A stretch of 64,000 nt of DNA from Buttiauxella noackiae ATCC 51607 (GCF_001654865.1 NZ_LXEO01000039.1:1-64000); one strand, 5' to 3'. Counted from the stretch's first letter, positions 30,590 to 41,142 are shown. Numbers and translations: made by a program. Notes: generated from the letters alone by a model not told the origin.

Positions 30590-32836
30590 TTAACGCCCAC
30601 CGCGAATCAACCCACCCATACCGCGACGCTCCATGAAGGAAGCTACCTGATGGCGCACTTCTGTCGATAATTGAGCCTCCAGGCTACGCTGTGCAAGCTG
30701 TTGCGTCTCTTCCAGGCTAATGTGGCGCAACAGATATTTGACGCGAGCCACCGAGCGGCCGTTCATCGACAAATGGCGATAACCCATACCAACCAGCAGT
30801 GCCACGCACATCGGGTCACCCGCCATTTCACCACATAAACATAGGTCAATACCGTTACGTTCCGCTTCTTTCGCAATGTGGCTCAACGCACGGATCATTG
30901 CCGGATGAAGGCTGTCATATAGGCTTGCAACGCGAGTGTTATTGCGATCGACGGCCAGCAAATATTGCGTCAGGTCGTTGGTGCCCACAGAGATAAAATC
31001 AACCCGGCTGGCAAGGTGCCCCATCATAAATACCATCGACGGCACCTCAACCATCACGCCAATGCGCGGCTTAGGTAGCTCATAACCCAGTACTTCTTCC
31101 ACTTCACGCCCGGCGCGATCAATCAGGCGGCGTGCCTCATCAATCTCGTCGATGCTGGTGATCATCGGTAGCAGAATGCTCAGGTTGCCCGTTGCCGCAT
31201 TAGCTCGCAGCATGGCTCGCACTTGTACCAGGAAAATCTCTGGTTGGTCGAGCGTGATGCGGATCCCTCGCCAGCCCAGGCATGGATTTTCTTCGCTGAT
31301 AGGCATATATGGCAGTTGTTTATCCGCGCCGACATCGAGCGTTCGCAGCGTGACGGGTTTTTCATTAAACATCTGCAACATGCCCTGGTATTGGGCAACT
31401 TGTTCTTCTTCTGAAGGAAAGCCACTTTGCAGCATAAATGGTATTTCAGTGCGATATAGCCCTATACCATCAATACGACTGCCAAGTTGTTGCTCATGCT
31501 CCGGGCTCAAGCCTGCATTGAGCATAACTTGTACACGCTCACCGCTTTTCAGCGCTGCCGGGCTATCAACCTCATCTTCAACCAGGCGGCTGAGCTCATT
31601 CTCTTCGGTGATGAGTCGCTGGTATTCCTGCAGCAGCACTGTTTCAGGGTCAACCAGCAGTTCACCGCGATAGCCATCGACAACCAATGTGCGGCGATGA
31701 AGCACCGAGGGTTGAATATCAGCCCCCATGACGGTTGGAATGCCCAACGCCCGCACCATAATTGCAGCATGCGAGTTCGCAGCGCCATCACGCACCACAA
31801 CACCAACCAGGCGGTTTTGCGGCAACTCAGCAAGCGTGGTTGCTGAAAGCTCATCAGCCACCAGCACAAAGCGTTCAGGCCATGTATTTGGGCTCTGAAT
31901 GTTGTCATCAAGATGGAATAGAAGACGTTGACCGAGCGTGCGGAGATCGCCCGCTCGTTCTTTTAGGTAGCTGTCGCTGAGGCTTGCGAATTGCTCCGCA
32001 AATTTTTCGATGACTGTTTTAACTGCCCATTCTGCCACCGAGCCTTTATCCACCTCTTCGAATAGTTCACGACGAAGTCGGGCATCGGTAAGAAGGTGAG
32101 AATAGAGGTCAAAGATAGCGGCAGTTTCTTTCTGGGCCCCCGCGGCAAAGCGTTTGCTATAGCGGCGAAACTCGTTAGAAGCCTCTTCAAGGGCTGCAGT
32201 CAGACGTTCACGCTCAAGTGTCGTATCGAGTGTAGATGCCTCAGACACTTGCTCCATTAACGGGAGTGTCGAATCCATCCAACCTTCTGCAATCGCCACA
32301 CCCGGAGAGGCAGGCAACGCGCGAATACGCGTTTGGCGATATTGACCAAATAAGGCAGCTAGCTGTGATTGAGAGAGGATTGCTGCCATTTGTGTGGCGA
32401 GCGTTACGAGAAAAGACTCCTCGCTTTCATCATATTGCCGGTGCTCACGTTGTTGTACTACCAACACACCCAGCAACTGGCGGCGCTGGATGATAGGAAC
32501 CCCGAGGAAGGCGCGGAAACGTTCTTCTTTTACTGCAGGAACATATTTAAAACTTGGGTGCTTCTGCGCATCCGCAAGGTTTATCGGCTCTGCAAGACGC
32601 CCAACCAGTCCGACAATGCCTTCATCAAATGCGAGTGTAATGGTGCGACCACGCGGCTTTTTAAGGCCACGTGTTGCCATCAGATAAAAGCAACGCCTGT
32701 CATGATCTGCAAGATAAACCGAGCATACCTCGGTATCCATCGCAAGGCAGATGTCCGTAACCAAAATATCCAGCGCCTCATTGAGGCGCGGGGCACTGGC
32801 AACCTTCTCAACTATTTCTCGCAGACGGGTAAGCAT
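30590..32836 (-). CDS. ptsP: PTS enzyme I-Ntr PtsP
   Basis: First kinase of the nitrogen PTS (PtsP-PtsO-PtsN). 748 residues as in E. coli. N-terminal GAF domain (about 1-165; binds glutamine/2-oxoglutarate signals), then the phosphohistidine domain with GAANSHAAIMVRALGIPTVMG (family His356), then the PEP-binding TIM barrel with the end motif LCGEMAGDP. It follows rppH by 12 bases in the same operon. Confidence 0.96.
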   Translation of the reverse strand: MLTRLREIVEKVASAPRLNEALDILVTDICLAMDTEVCSVYLADHDRRCFYLMATRGLKKPRGRTITLAFDEGIVGLVGRLAEPINLADAQKHPSFKYVPAVKEERFRAFLGVPIIQRRQLLGVLVVQQREHRQYDESEESFLVTLATQMAAILSQSQLAALFGQYRQTRIRALPASPGVAIAEGWMDSTLPLMEQVSEASTLDTTLERERLTAALEEASNEFRRYSKRFAAGAQKETAAIFDLYSHLLTDARLRRELFEEVDKGSVAEWAVKTVIEKFAEQFASLSDSYLKERAGDLRTLGQRLLFHLDDNIQSPNTWPERFVLVADELSATTLAELPQNRLVGVVVRDGAANSHAAIMVRALGIPTVMGADIQPSVLHRRTLVVDGYRGELLVDPETVLLQEYQRLITEENELSRLVEDEVDSPAALKSGERVQVMLNAGLSPEHEQQLGSRIDGIGLYRTEIPFMLQSGFPSEEEQVAQYQGMLQMFNEKPVTLRTLDVGADKQLPYMPISEENPCLGWRGIRITLDQPEIFLVQVRAMLRANAATGNLSILLPMITSIDEIDEARRLIDRAGREVEEVLGYELPKPRIGVMVEVPSMVFMMGHLASRVDFISVGTNDLTQYLLAVDRNNTRVASLYDSLHPAMIRALSHIAKEAERNGIDLCLCGEMAGDPMCVALLVGMGYRHLSMNGRSVARVKYLLRHISLEETQQLAQRSLEAQLSTEVRHQVASFMERRGMGGLIRGGR

Positions 32837-32848
32837 TTTTCGCGTGAC

Positions 32849-33379
32849 TTAACCTCTTTTACGTCGCCATGCAGGCGCGTTATTACGTGGTGGCGCAACT
32901 TCCTGTAGCGGCATTACGACGCTTGCAAACTCTTTCATCACCCGACGATAAACATCGCGTTTAAAGGAGACGACCTGACGAACCGGATACCAATAACTAA
33001 CCCAGCGCCAGCCATCAAACTCTGGAGTACTACTGGTTTGCATATTGATATCGTTATCGCTGCTGATCAACTGCAAGAGAAACCATTTTTGTTTCTGGCC
33101 GATACAAACCGGCTTTGTGTCCCAACGCACCAAACGTTTAGGTAACTTGTAACGTAACCAGTTTCGGGTCGAGGCGAGTATTCGGACATCTTTTCGCTGT
33201 AAACCCACTTCCTCGAAAAGTTCCCGGTACATTGCCTGTTCCGGGGATTCGCCAGGATTGATGCCACCTTGCGGAAACTGCCAGGAATGTTGACCAAAAC
33301 GCCTGGCCCACATTACTTGACCCTGCCGATTACAGATTACGATACCAACATTCGGGCGGTAGCCATCATCATCGATCAC
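32849..33379 (-). CDS. rppH: RNA pyrophosphohydrolase RppH
   Basis: Nudix enzyme that removes pyrophosphate from triphosphorylated mRNA 5' ends and so starts RNase E decay. 176 residues (E. coli 176). The Nudix box runs from Gly38 to Leu60 with Glu44, Arg52, Glu53, Glu56 and Glu57 in place. Followed by ptsP. Upstream is the DnaA-box region. Confidence 0.97.
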   Translation of the reverse strand: MIDDDGYRPNVGIVICNRQGQVMWARRFGQHSWQFPQGGINPGESPEQAMYRELFEEVGLQRKDVRILASTRNWLRYKLPKRLVRWDTKPVCIGQKQKWFLLQLISSDNDINMQTSSTPEFDGWRWVSYWYPVRQVVSFKRDVYRRVMKEFASVVMPLQEVAPPRNNAPAWRRKRG

Positions 33380-34065
33380 CGGACTACCTCAAAACAAACT
33401 TAGATTAGGGCGATTGTTTCATACAAGCGCTAGACGGTAAACCACTGTGTAGCGGTTCTCAGAAGGAATAACATTTGAATAACTCACAAAATATGACCGA
33501 GTTATAAACATTAACACCGGTAGTCTTCGTAGTTTATTCACTTTTTCTGTGGATATAACTGTGAAGAACTACCTTATACACTCGGGACAACTTAGGATAA
33601 CTCCTGAAACACGTTAAAAATATGAAATAAAATAATCAATATATTCAATGCAATAAAGATAAAATGAATAACTCACCGCTCAGTAGTGTGATGATCATCA
33701 CACATGAAGATCTCTCACTGATGAAAGATCGACCAATGACGTTTTTATCCACAGATTGTGCCAACAAGTTAGTCACAATCTGGTGAAAAAATGGGTTTCC
33801 CCCCTCAGTCAAGGCTGTAAATCGAACCAGTAGTGGGCTTTTTTACCACTTATCCCATTTTTCTGTGGATAACCCGGTGTAAGATCCTGTTCATTGCCAG
33901 TGACCAGAATGGGAAAAGGTTTTTTCTAAATCACAAAACGATAATTTTTAATCTTAAAAATGATTAAAAATCAGTGAATTGCCATTCTTATCCCCGGCAC
34001 GCTAAACTATCTTCCTATCGCGGGATAATTACGCTTAATTTTTGACCAACCAGTAATAAGACACC
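33380..34065. other. DARS2-type DnaA-reactivating region between rppH and mutH
   Basis: This 686-base gene-free gap corresponds to the place of DARS2, which in E. coli lies between mutH and rppH (nudH) and turns ADP-DnaA into ATP-DnaA. DnaA boxes seen: TGTGGATAT (33548-33556, minus strand, one mismatch), TTATACACT (33574-33582, one mismatch), TTATCCACA (33745-33753, perfect) and TGTGGATAA (33864-33872, perfect, minus strand). An IHF-like AATCAATATATTC lies at 33634-33646. GATC sites occur at 33693, 33709 and 33727. The perfect boxes face each other, as in DARS cores. Function is inferred from place and boxes. Confidence 0.75.
33686..33703. promoter_or_regulatory. Perfect CRP-type palindrome inside the DARS2 region
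   Basis: GTGTGATGATCATCACAC is perfectly symmetrical and contains TGTGA-N6-TCACA, the ideal CRP half-site pair, with a GATC at its centre. It lies between the outer and inner DnaA boxes, 360 bases from mutH and 307 from rppH, too far for simple promoter activation of either. Confidence 0.65.
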
Positions 34066-34752
34066 ATGCAAACACTTAGCCCTTTACTTAACCCTCCAGA
34101 AAATGAACAGATTTTACTAACTCAAGCTCAGAGACTGGCAGGCTATACGCTAGGTGAACTCGCAACTTTAGCCAGATTGCCGATCCCAAAGGATCTAAAG
34201 CGCGACAAAGGCTGGATCGGTGTTTTGCTCGAAGTATGGTTGGGTGCCAGTGCCGGTAGCAAACCTGAACAAGATTTCGCAGCATTAGGGATTGAGCTGA
34301 AAACCATCCCTGTGGATAGACTTGGCCGCCCGTTGGAAACGACTTTTGTTTGCGTGGCCCCGCTCACCGGCAACACAGGGGTGAGCTGGGAAACCAGCCA
34401 TGTGCGCCACAAATTAAAACGGGTGCTCTGGGTTCCGGTTGAAGGAGAGCGGCAAATTCCTCTTGCGCAGCGGCATATCGGCACCCCTTTGCTATGGACT
34501 CCTTCCGAAGAGGAAGAGCAGCAGTTACGCCAGGACTGGGAAGAGTTAATGGATTTGATTGTGCTCGGCCAGGTTGAGCGTATCACCGCACGTCACGGAG
34601 AAGTGTTGCAATTACGCCCTAAAGCCGCCAACAGCAAAGCGCTAACCAATGCATTCGGTGCTGATGGCGCGCCAATTCTTACGCTCCCCCGCGGTTTTTA
34701 TCTGAAAAAGAACTTCACCGCCGCTTTGCTGGCTCGTCATTTCTTGTTGTAG
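34066..34752 (+). CDS. mutH: DNA mismatch repair endonuclease MutH
   Basis: Nicks the unmethylated strand at hemimethylated GATC after MutS-MutL activation. 228 residues (E. coli 229). The restriction-type active site is complete: Asp70, Glu77 and Lys79 in [12 protein letters not shown]. Stands alone; ygdQ follows in the same direction after 74 bases. Confidence 0.97.
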   Translation: MQTLSPLLNPPENEQILLTQAQRLAGYTLGELATLARLPIPKDLKRDKGWIGVLLEVWLGASAGSKPEQDFAALGIELKTIPVDRLGRPLETTFVCVAPLTGNTGVSWETSHVRHKLKRVLWVPVEGERQIPLAQRHIGTPLLWTPSEEEEQQLRQDWEELMDLIVLGQVERITARHGEVLQLRPKAANSKALTNAFGADGAPILTLPRGFYLKKNFTAALLARHFLL

Positions 34753-34826
34753 ATTCATTTAACTTGCACCCAGTTCCAGGCTGGCGTTTATAATTGGCGT
34801 TTTATATTTTCAGGCAGGATTTTTTA

Positions 34827-35540
34827 ATGTTGTTTGCATGGATTACCGACCCTAATGCGTGGATGGCGCTGGGCACCCTGACGATTTTGGAAATCGTACT
34901 GGGTATCGACAATATCATCTTCCTTTCACTTGTCGTGGCGAAGCTGCCGAAAGCACAACAAGCCAAAGCCCGCCGTCTGGGACTGGGCGCTGCGATGATT
35001 ATGCGTCTGGTGTTACTGGCGTCAATCGCCTGGATGACGCACTTAATTCACCCACTGTTTTCCGTGATGGGCCATGCGTTCTCGGCACGAGACCTCATTT
35101 TGACATTAGGTGGTGTGTTCTTAATCTGGAAAGCGAGTAAAGAGATTCACGAGTCCATTGAAGGTGAAGAGGAAGGAATAAAAACCAACGTTCACTCCTT
35201 CTTTGGCGCAATCGTGCAGATAATGCTGCTGGATATTATCTTCAGTCTGGATTCCGTGATTACCGCCGTTGGCCTGTCCGATCATCTGTTTATTATGATG
35301 GCTGCTGTAGTGATTGCCGTCATGGTAATGATGTTTGCTGCAAAATCGATTGGTGATTTTGTAGAACGCCACCCTTCGGTGAAAATGTTGGCGCTGTCAT
35401 TCTTGTTGCTGGTCGGTTTTACGCTGATCCTGGAAGGCTTCGATATTCATGTGCCGAAAGGTTACATCTACTTTGCGATGTTCTTCTCAATCGCTGTAGA
35501 AACGCTAAATCTTATTCGCAACAAAAAGAACCCGCTTTAA
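34827..35540 (+). CDS. ygdQ: TerC-family inner membrane protein YgdQ
   Basis: 237 residues with seven to eight membrane segments and the TerC-type acidic motifs EIVLGIDNIIFL (near 21-32) and LLDIIFSLDSVITAVG (near 135-150), which probably bind or carry a metal ion. The ATG at 34827 matches the E. coli start; a TTG at 34794 is in frame but rejected. Metal transport is suggested by the family (Alx, MntP-independent Mn export), not shown here. Confidence 0.93.
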   Translation: MLFAWITDPNAWMALGTLTILEIVLGIDNIIFLSLVVAKLPKAQQAKARRLGLGAAMIMRLVLLASIAWMTHLIHPLFSVMGHAFSARDLILTLGGVFLIWKASKEIHESIEGEEEGIKTNVHSFFGAIVQIMLLDIIFSLDSVITAVGLSDHLFIMMAAVVIAVMVMMFAAKSIGDFVERHPSVKMLALSFLLLVGFTLILEGFDIHVPKGYIYFAMFFSIAVETLNLIRNKKNPL

Positions 35541-35547
35541 TCGTCTC

Positions 35548-35582
35548 GGGGGAGGCCATTCTCGCTTCCCCTCTGTTTCTTT
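35548..35582 (+). terminator. Possible terminator after ygdQ
   Basis: Imperfect stem GGGGGAGGC...GCTTCCCCT followed by a T-rich stretch (CTGTTTCTTTT). The stem has a mismatch and the T-run is broken. Confidence 0.4.
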
Positions 35583-35667
35583 TAAGAATTTACTACTTAC
35601 TTTTCCTGGTTGCCCGAGTTATTACTAGACTGTATATGTCATTCCAAACCACACGAGGCGAATAACA

Positions 35668-35886
35668 ATGAAAAAATGGGCAGTTATAATTTCCGCTGTC
35701 GGTCTGGCATTTGCGGTTTCAGGTTGTAGCAGCGATTACGTGATGGCAACCAAAGATGGCCGTATGATCCTGACTGATGGTAAACCGCAAGTCGATGACG
35801 ATACCGGTTTAGTTAGTTATCGCGATCAGCAAGGCAATGAGATGCAGATTAATCGCGATGATGTTTCACAGATCATTGAACGTTAG
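35668..35886 (+). CDS. ygdR: YgdI/YgdR family lipoprotein YgdR
   Basis: 72-residue lipoprotein with lipobox VSGC (Cys20) and the DUF903 SH3-like mature part. Length equals E. coli YgdR. Paralogue of ygdI in this window. Function unknown. The ribosome site GAGGCGA precedes the ATG. Confidence 0.93.
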   Translation: MKKWAVIISAVGLAFAVSGCSSDYVMATKDGRMILTDGKPQVDDDTGLVSYRDQQGNEMQINRDDVSQIIER

Positions 35887-35902
35887 TAAATACAGCGACT
35901 AA

Positions 35903-35936
35903 AGGTCAGCGCCTCGCTGGCCTGTAATACTTTTTC
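35903..35936 (+). terminator. Terminator after ygdR
   Basis: AGGTCAGCG-cct-CGCTGGCCT (one G:T pair) followed after seven bases by TTTTT. The gap before the T-run makes it weak. Confidence 0.5.
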
Positions 35937-36041
35937 TTCATTTACCCCCTTCCGCTTTTCCCTTCCCTCTGCCATGTTTATAGTCCATTTTTTGTCGGGC
36001 GCTTGCCTGACGGATAAGACAGTAGAATAAGGAAAGCGGCT

Positions 36042-37082
36042 ATGCACTATCACCGTATCCCCCACAGCTCTCTTGAAATAAGTACGCTAGGGCTGGGAAC
36101 CATGACGTTTGGTGAGCAAAACAGCGAAGCCGACGCTCATGAACAACTTGATTACGCTGTCAGCCAGGGCGTTAACCTGATTGATGTCGCGGAAATGTAC
36201 CCTGTGCCACCTCGCCCGGAAACTCAAGGCTTAACAGAAACCTACGTCGGTAACTGGTTAAAGCAGCGCGCGAACCGTGAGAAGTTAATTATCGCCACAA
36301 AAGTCAGTGGCCCAAGCCGCAACAACGATGCAGGCATCCGCCCCAATCAAATGCTGGATCGCCGAAACATTCGCGATGCGCTGGACGCCAGCCTGAAACG
36401 TTTGCAAACCGACTATATCGATCTTTATCAAGTTCACTGGCCGCAACGAGCCACCAACTGCTTTGGCAAACTGGGATATACATGGACCGATAACGCAGTA
36501 CCGGTCACCCTACTTGAAACCCTGGAAGCACTCACCGAGTTCCAGCGTGCTGGGAAAATCCGCTATATCGGTGTCTCCAATGAAACGCCATGGGGCGTGA
36601 TGCGTTACCTGCAACTTGCTGAAAAGCATGATTTGCCGCGTATCGTCACCGTTCAGAACCCCTACAGCTTAGTAAACCGCAGCTTTGAAGTGGGGCTTGC
36701 AGAAATTACTCAGCGCGAAGGTGTGGAGTTGCTGGCTTATTCCTGTCTGGCGTTCGGAACACTGACTGGTAAATATCTTAACGGAGCTAAACCTGCTGGC
36801 GCTCGCAACACGCTGTTTAGCCGCTTCACTCGTTATAGCGGTGAACAGACTCAGCATGCGGTTGCAGCCTATGTTGATGTTGCAAAGCGACACAATCTTG
36901 ACCCAGCCCAAATGGCACTCGCATTTGTTCGCCGTCAGCCGTTTGTTGCCAGCACGCTGTTAGGTGCCACCACACTTGAGCAGCTAAAAACTAACCTTGA
37001 GAGCCTACATCTGGACCTAAGCGAAGAGGTGATTGAAGAGCTGGAAGCGGTGAACCGCGTTTATACTTATCCTGCGCCTTAA
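36042..37082 (+). CDS. tas: Aldo-keto reductase Tas
   Basis: NADP(H)-dependent aldo-keto reductase of 346 residues, the length of E. coli Tas. The (beta/alpha)8 family motifs are seen: GLGTMTFG at 16-23, DVAEMYP with the catalytic Tyr near residue 50, the catalytic Lys in IIATKVSGP, and the dinucleotide-binding C-terminal segment. Natural substrate unknown. Ribosome site AAGGAAAG before the ATG. Confidence 0.95.
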   Translation: MHYHRIPHSSLEISTLGLGTMTFGEQNSEADAHEQLDYAVSQGVNLIDVAEMYPVPPRPETQGLTETYVGNWLKQRANREKLIIATKVSGPSRNNDAGIRPNQMLDRRNIRDALDASLKRLQTDYIDLYQVHWPQRATNCFGKLGYTWTDNAVPVTLLETLEALTEFQRAGKIRYIGVSNETPWGVMRYLQLAEKHDLPRIVTVQNPYSLVNRSFEVGLAEITQREGVELLAYSCLAFGTLTGKYLNGAKPAGARNTLFSRFTRYSGEQTQHAVAAYVDVAKRHNLDPAQMALAFVRRQPFVASTLLGATTLEQLKTNLESLHLDLSEEVIEELEAVNRVYTYPAP

Positions 37083-37087
37083 ACTAT

Positions 37088-37112
37088 AAACCCCTCTCCT
37101 GTTGGAGAGGGG
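37088..37112. terminator. Hairpin between convergent tas and lplT
   Basis: CCCCTCTCC-tgtt-GGAGAGGGG, nine base pairs, lies between the two stop codons. On the minus strand it is followed by TTTATAGTTT, a moderate T-run, so it should mainly stop lplT transcripts. Confidence 0.6.
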
Positions 37113-37119
37113 AAATTCT

Positions 37120-38316
37120 CTATTTCTGACGAACCTGCCAAATCCACAATCCAGCAATAGCCAGCGCGAACACAGCGCCGAAACCAATGCCAATGCCGAC
37201 TATCGATGCGCCAGTTTTAACCGCCAGCGAATACAACCCAAGCATCAGTAACATCGCGGTATTTTCACCGAGATTCTGCACTGCAATCGCATTCCCTGCC
37301 CCCACCGAATGCTTCCCTCGTTCCTGAAGCAATGCGTTCAGCGGCACAACGAAGAAACCACCCATAATACCAATTAGCACCAGCAGCATATAAGACGGCA
37401 GCAATGCGGTTTGCATGGCGAAGAACAGTACGCCAACGCCAATCAAAATACCGGCTGGCATACAACGCGCGACAGTTTTAAGCGTCACCAGTTTTGCCGC
37501 CGCACCGGCCCCAACGACAATCCCCACCGCCACCATCGCATTCAGATACGTTGGCGTCGCGTTATCGGTAATACCCAGCGCGACCGGCACCCACAACACC
37601 AGCAAGAAGCGCAGTGTTACGCCTGCACCCCAGAACAAACTGGTGCCAACTAACGAGAAACGAGTTTCACCGTTGTGCCAAAGTGTACGACACGCCGTGA
37701 AGAAACTGCGCGTCATCGGTGTAAAGCGCCATGACTGACCAGGGCGCGCAGGGGCAAGTTTTGGGATGAAGAGGTTGGCAACAACCGCGCCCGCATACAC
37801 CAGCACGCACACGCTCAGTGCCGCCAGGATATGCCAGTCGGCCAGCACACCACCAGCCATTGAGCCAAGCAAGATTGCAGCAATGGTCGAAGATTCCATC
37901 AGGCCATTAGCCTTGACCAGACGATCGCCGGTGGTGAGTTCACCGAGAATGCCATATTTAGCCGGTGAATAAGCAGCAGCCCCCACGCCCACCAGCGTAT
38001 AGCCGACAAACGGATTGAAGCCAAAACAGATAATCGCCGCTCCCATTAGTTTGAGGCTGTTGGCGAACATCATCACCCGCCCCTTGGCAAAGCTATCAGC
38101 TATCTGGCCGACAAACGGAGCAAACAGAATGTACGCACCGACAAAGACCATCTGCAAAACAGGCTGGCTCCAGTCGGGATAGAACTGTTGTTTCAGCACC
38201 GCAAGCGTGGCAAACAACAGTGCGTTATCACCAAACGCCGATAGAAACTGTGCGCCGGTAACTGCCATCATACCTCTGGACCAGATAGAGGTATCGTTCA
38301 CGGCATTATCATGCAT
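37120..38316 (-). CDS. lplT: Lysophospholipid transporter LplT
   Basis: MFS flippase of 398 residues (E. coli 397) with about twelve membrane segments that moves lysophosphatidylethanolamine to the inner leaflet, where Aas re-acylates it. It overlaps the aas end by 8 bases, a conserved couple. Confidence 0.95.
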   Translation of the reverse strand: MHDNAVNDTSIWSRGMMAVTGAQFLSAFGDNALLFATLAVLKQQFYPDWSQPVLQMVFVGAYILFAPFVGQIADSFAKGRVMMFANSLKLMGAAIICFGFNPFVGYTLVGVGAAAYSPAKYGILGELTTGDRLVKANGLMESSTIAAILLGSMAGGVLADWHILAALSVCVLVYAGAVVANLFIPKLAPARPGQSWRFTPMTRSFFTACRTLWHNGETRFSLVGTSLFWGAGVTLRFLLVLWVPVALGITDNATPTYLNAMVAVGIVVGAGAAAKLVTLKTVARCMPAGILIGVGVLFFAMQTALLPSYMLLVLIGIMGGFFVVPLNALLQERGKHSVGAGNAIAVQNLGENTAMLLMLGLYSLAVKTGASIVGIGIGFGAVFALAIAGLWIWQVRQK

Positions 38317-40468
38317 TCTCTGTCTCCGGCTGGTCTACCAGCGCTTTCAGGCTGACATAATCTGGTTTACCGCTACCTAAAACAGGCAACTGTTTCAGGT
38401 AGCGAATATCGCGCGGAATAGCCAACTCCGGCACACCATTTGCGCGAGCATATTGCAGCAGTTTTTCGCGATTAAGTTCGTTATCAGTGGTGAACATCAC
38501 CAATGCCTCACCCTTTGCTGCATCCATTTTGATAACGGTTGCATGCATTTTTTCTGGAGAAACACCGAGTGCCAGTTGCTCCACCATTTCCAGCGAAACC
38601 ATTTCACCAGCAATTTTTGCAAAGCGTTTTGCTCGCCCCTGAATTACACAAAAACCATTTTCATCAAATTTAACGATATCGCCCGTGTCATACCAACCCG
38701 GTTCAACTTCACCCAGTGCATTTTCAGCGCCCGGCGCTTCCAGTACACCAGGGTTTTCCACACGAAGATAACCTTTCATGATGTTCGGCCCCTTCAGTTG
38801 TAGCCGCCCGCCATCTTCAATACCGGGAACCGCCATCAGACGGGCATCCATCGCCGGGAGAATGCGCCCCACAGTCCCGACCTTCGCCGCCATTGGGACG
38901 TTGATAGAAACTACTGGTGCGCACTCGGTTACACCGTAGCCTTCAAGAATGCGCAAGCCGAATTTATCCTGCCAAAGCTGTTTGGTGCTTTCCTGGAGTT
39001 TTTCCGCCCCTGCTACAACATATCGTAAACGGAAGAAATCATATGGGTTTGCAAAACGCGCATAGTTGCCGAGGAATGTGGATGTGCCAAACAGCACGGT
39101 ACAGTTACGGTCATAAACCAGTTCCGGCACAATGCGATAATGCAGCGGGCTTGGGTACAGGAAGACCTCCGCACCGGTTAATAGCGGTGTGAACAAACCT
39201 ACCGTCAGGCCAAAAGAGTGGAACAGTGGCAACGCTGACATAAAGCGGTCATTGGCCGTAAAATCAGCAATAGTGCGAATTTGTTCAACGTTTGCCAACA
39301 GGCTTTTATGGCTATGCACTACGCCTTTTGGATTCCCTTCAGACCCGGAAGTGAACAGCACCATCGCCGCATCTTCTGGCTGCTGCTTTACCTGGGCGAG
39401 ATGAGGCACGAATAAATGAGCGAATATCCATAGTTTATCGCTAAGTGTTACCTCTGCTTTTAAATCTTCGAGGAACACCCAGCGCACCTGTGTAAGCTGC
39501 TCCGGAAGGTGCCATAACTTGCCTTTATCGAGAAACTGGCGCGAGGTGAAAATCGTTTTGAGCTGAGCCGCCGTTATCGCACTGGTCAACCCTTTCACGC
39601 CAGCGGTGTAGTTCATCATGGCAGGAATCCGTCCGCGCGATGACGCACCAAAAATCACCGCAGCGGTTATTGCCGCATTCGGCAACATCAGCCCGATGGT
39701 TTCGCCCGGCGCACTGTATTTGTTCAAAATGCGCCCAACAAACAGTGTTTTAGTGAGTAAGCTACGATAGGTATCGGGTTTGAAATTAATGTCTTCGATG
39801 CAGTTTTTACGATCGCCGTAGCGGTACTGTGCGCAAAGCAAAGCCTCAAACAATGTTTCCCGAGGACGCACTGCCATACGCGCTTCCATCATTATTTGAT
39901 GAAGCATCTCCCCAGCCATTTTACGACGCTCGCGGGCACGTGGTGCATCAGGCATCGCAATTGAAGTGGGTGGCAGAATATGCAGATTAATGCGCGGGAA
40001 TAAGCGGCGTTTGACCAACCCTTTCAGACGGCTGAAAAATGTCAGTTCAGCACCATCAATGCGAATGGGGATAACAGTCGCATTAGATTTAGCGGCAACA
40101 AACCCTGCGCCCTCATAGATTTTCATCAGTGAGCCAGTCACCGAGATACGCCCTTCCGGGAAGATAACAACCGGTCGTCCCTGCTCAACCAGGCGAACCA
40201 GATGCTTAATCGACATCGGTTTTGTTGGGTCAAGCGGCACAAAATCAATCAGCGATTTTAGCCAACGCATATACCACTGCTGGCTAATCGATGAATACAC
40301 CGCAAAAACCGGGCGCCCCGGTAAAAATAACGCCAGTAAAATGCCGTCAATAAAAGAGACATGATTGGGGACAATCAGAACGCGTGATTGGGAAAGAAGT
40401 TGTTGATCGCCATGAAGTCGCACCCTGAACAGAATACGAAAAAGCGTACGGAAAAAACCAAATAGCAT
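38309..40468 (-). CDS. aas: Acyltransferase / acyl-ACP synthetase Aas
   Basis: Bifunctional inner-membrane enzyme that re-acylates lyso-PE at position 2. 719 residues from the ATG at 40466-40468, which has the ribosome site AAGGGAG and equals the E. coli length. PlsC-type domain with HX4D at His36-Asp41 (NHVSFID); AMP-forming domain with [16 protein letters not shown] (about 368-383), [10 protein letters not shown] and the end motif GSGKPDY. Works with LplT. Confidence 0.96.
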   Translation of the reverse strand: MLFGFFRTLFRILFRVRLHGDQQLLSQSRVLIVPNHVSFIDGILLALFLPGRPVFAVYSSISQQWYMRWLKSLIDFVPLDPTKPMSIKHLVRLVEQGRPVVIFPEGRISVTGSLMKIYEGAGFVAAKSNATVIPIRIDGAELTFFSRLKGLVKRRLFPRINLHILPPTSIAMPDAPRARERRKMAGEMLHQIMMEARMAVRPRETLFEALLCAQYRYGDRKNCIEDINFKPDTYRSLLTKTLFVGRILNKYSAPGETIGLMLPNAAITAAVIFGASSRGRIPAMMNYTAGVKGLTSAITAAQLKTIFTSRQFLDKGKLWHLPEQLTQVRWVFLEDLKAEVTLSDKLWIFAHLFVPHLAQVKQQPEDAAMVLFTSGSEGNPKGVVHSHKSLLANVEQIRTIADFTANDRFMSALPLFHSFGLTVGLFTPLLTGAEVFLYPSPLHYRIVPELVYDRNCTVLFGTSTFLGNYARFANPYDFFRLRYVVAGAEKLQESTKQLWQDKFGLRILEGYGVTECAPVVSINVPMAAKVGTVGRILPAMDARLMAVPGIEDGGRLQLKGPNIMKGYLRVENPGVLEAPGAENALGEVEPGWYDTGDIVKFDENGFCVIQGRAKRFAKIAGEMVSLEMVEQLALGVSPEKMHATVIKMDAAKGEALVMFTTDNELNREKLLQYARANGVPELAIPRDIRYLKQLPVLGSGKPDYVSLKALVDQPETENA

Positions 40469-40580
40469 AGCAACTCCCTTTGTCATTAATGAACCGCAGG
40501 CAATTAAGTGTAGCGGCAGATTACATGACTAAGTGCATGGGAGCGAGAGGAGGAATGTGTGTCAACTCTGAAAAAAAGAC

Positions 40581-40668
40581 AAAAAAAACCTGCGCATCTG
40601 CGCAGGTTGGTGCAAAAGAATTGTACTTAACAACGTAACTAGAATTCTCACCAATCAATACCTCTGGG
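40581..40668 (-). ncRNA. omrA: Small RNA OmrA
   Basis: About 88 bases on the minus strand. The 5' end CCCAGAGGTATTGATTGG is the conserved seed that pairs with outer-membrane mRNAs (cirA, fecA, ompT, csgD and others); the 3' end is the hairpin AACCTGCGC-agat-GCGCAGGTT plus T8. The middle differs from E. coli. Placement next to aas identifies it as OmrA. Transcription is expected to need OmpR. Confidence 0.93.
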
Positions 40669-40787
40669 ATCTGAATTGTGGCTCAGTACAGTCGGTGTCA
40701 CCAGCGAGAAAAAGCAAGAGAATTAGCGGAAAGTGCAACCAGGTGTTTAAAACATCGCGTCTTGTTACAGGCAGGCAAATTTTGGGC

Positions 40788-40871
40788 AAAAAAAACCTGC
40801 GCATCCGCGCAGGTTGGTGTAATTCATGTGATCAGCATTAGATGCTGACATCACCTATCAATACCTCTGGG
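40788..40871 (-). ncRNA. omrB: Small RNA OmrB
   Basis: About 84 bases on the minus strand, 119 bases upstream of omrA. Same seed family (CCCAGAGGTATTGATAGGTG) and same terminator type; the stretch ATCACATGAATTACACCA before the terminator is close to E. coli OmrB. OmpR-activated Hfq sRNA, tandem with omrA. Confidence 0.93.
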
Positions 40872-41021
40872 ACTTCAAATGTAGCAGTGGCTGAATACTT
40901 TTCGCCATGGCGAAATAGCAACAGCACGCTGCAAACTGTAAGCAAAAATTTAGTCTGAAATCATTAAAAATCCAGAACATGCCTCTTTCTGCCGCTGCGC
41001 TTGAATTTCCGTGTTCGCTAA

Positions 41022-41036
41022 GTGTAACGATTACAC
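41022..41036. promoter_or_regulatory. GalR-like palindrome with a short centre
   Basis: GTGTAACGATTACAC resembles the Gal operator half-sites GTGTAA/TTACAC but its centre is one base shorter than the 16-base GalR/GalS operator at 41127. It lies about 120 bases upstream of galR and 150 upstream of the omrB start. Confidence 0.4.
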
Positions 41037-41126
41037 TTAAAACGCCCCCATTTTGCATAGGTTTGCGACAAGGAATACAGTTCCAACCTTGAAGTAGCGT
41101 GTCTTTTCCGTAACACTTAACGTTGT

Positions 41127-41142
41127 GTAAGCGTTTACCCAC
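41127..41142. promoter_or_regulatory. GalR operator before galR
   Basis: GTGTAAGCGTTTACCC fits the 16-base Gal operator (GTGKAANCGNTTNCAC) with one mismatch at the end. It overlaps the promoter and leader of galR, as expected for autoregulation. Confidence 0.75.

Noticed and set aside
34794..34826. Upstream TTG start for YgdQ
   Set aside because: Adds eleven residues unmatched in E. coli YgdQ, and the ATG at 34827 has a suitable ribosome site.
36005..36032. Sequence near tas resembling a REP arm (GCCTGACGGATAAGAC)
   Set aside because: Only one degenerate arm is present, not enough to call a REP unit.
40581..40871. Repeated AAAAAACCTGCGCAT...GCGCAGGTT blocks as a mobile-element remnant
   Set aside because: They are the terminators of the tandem sRNAs OmrA and OmrB on the minus strand.
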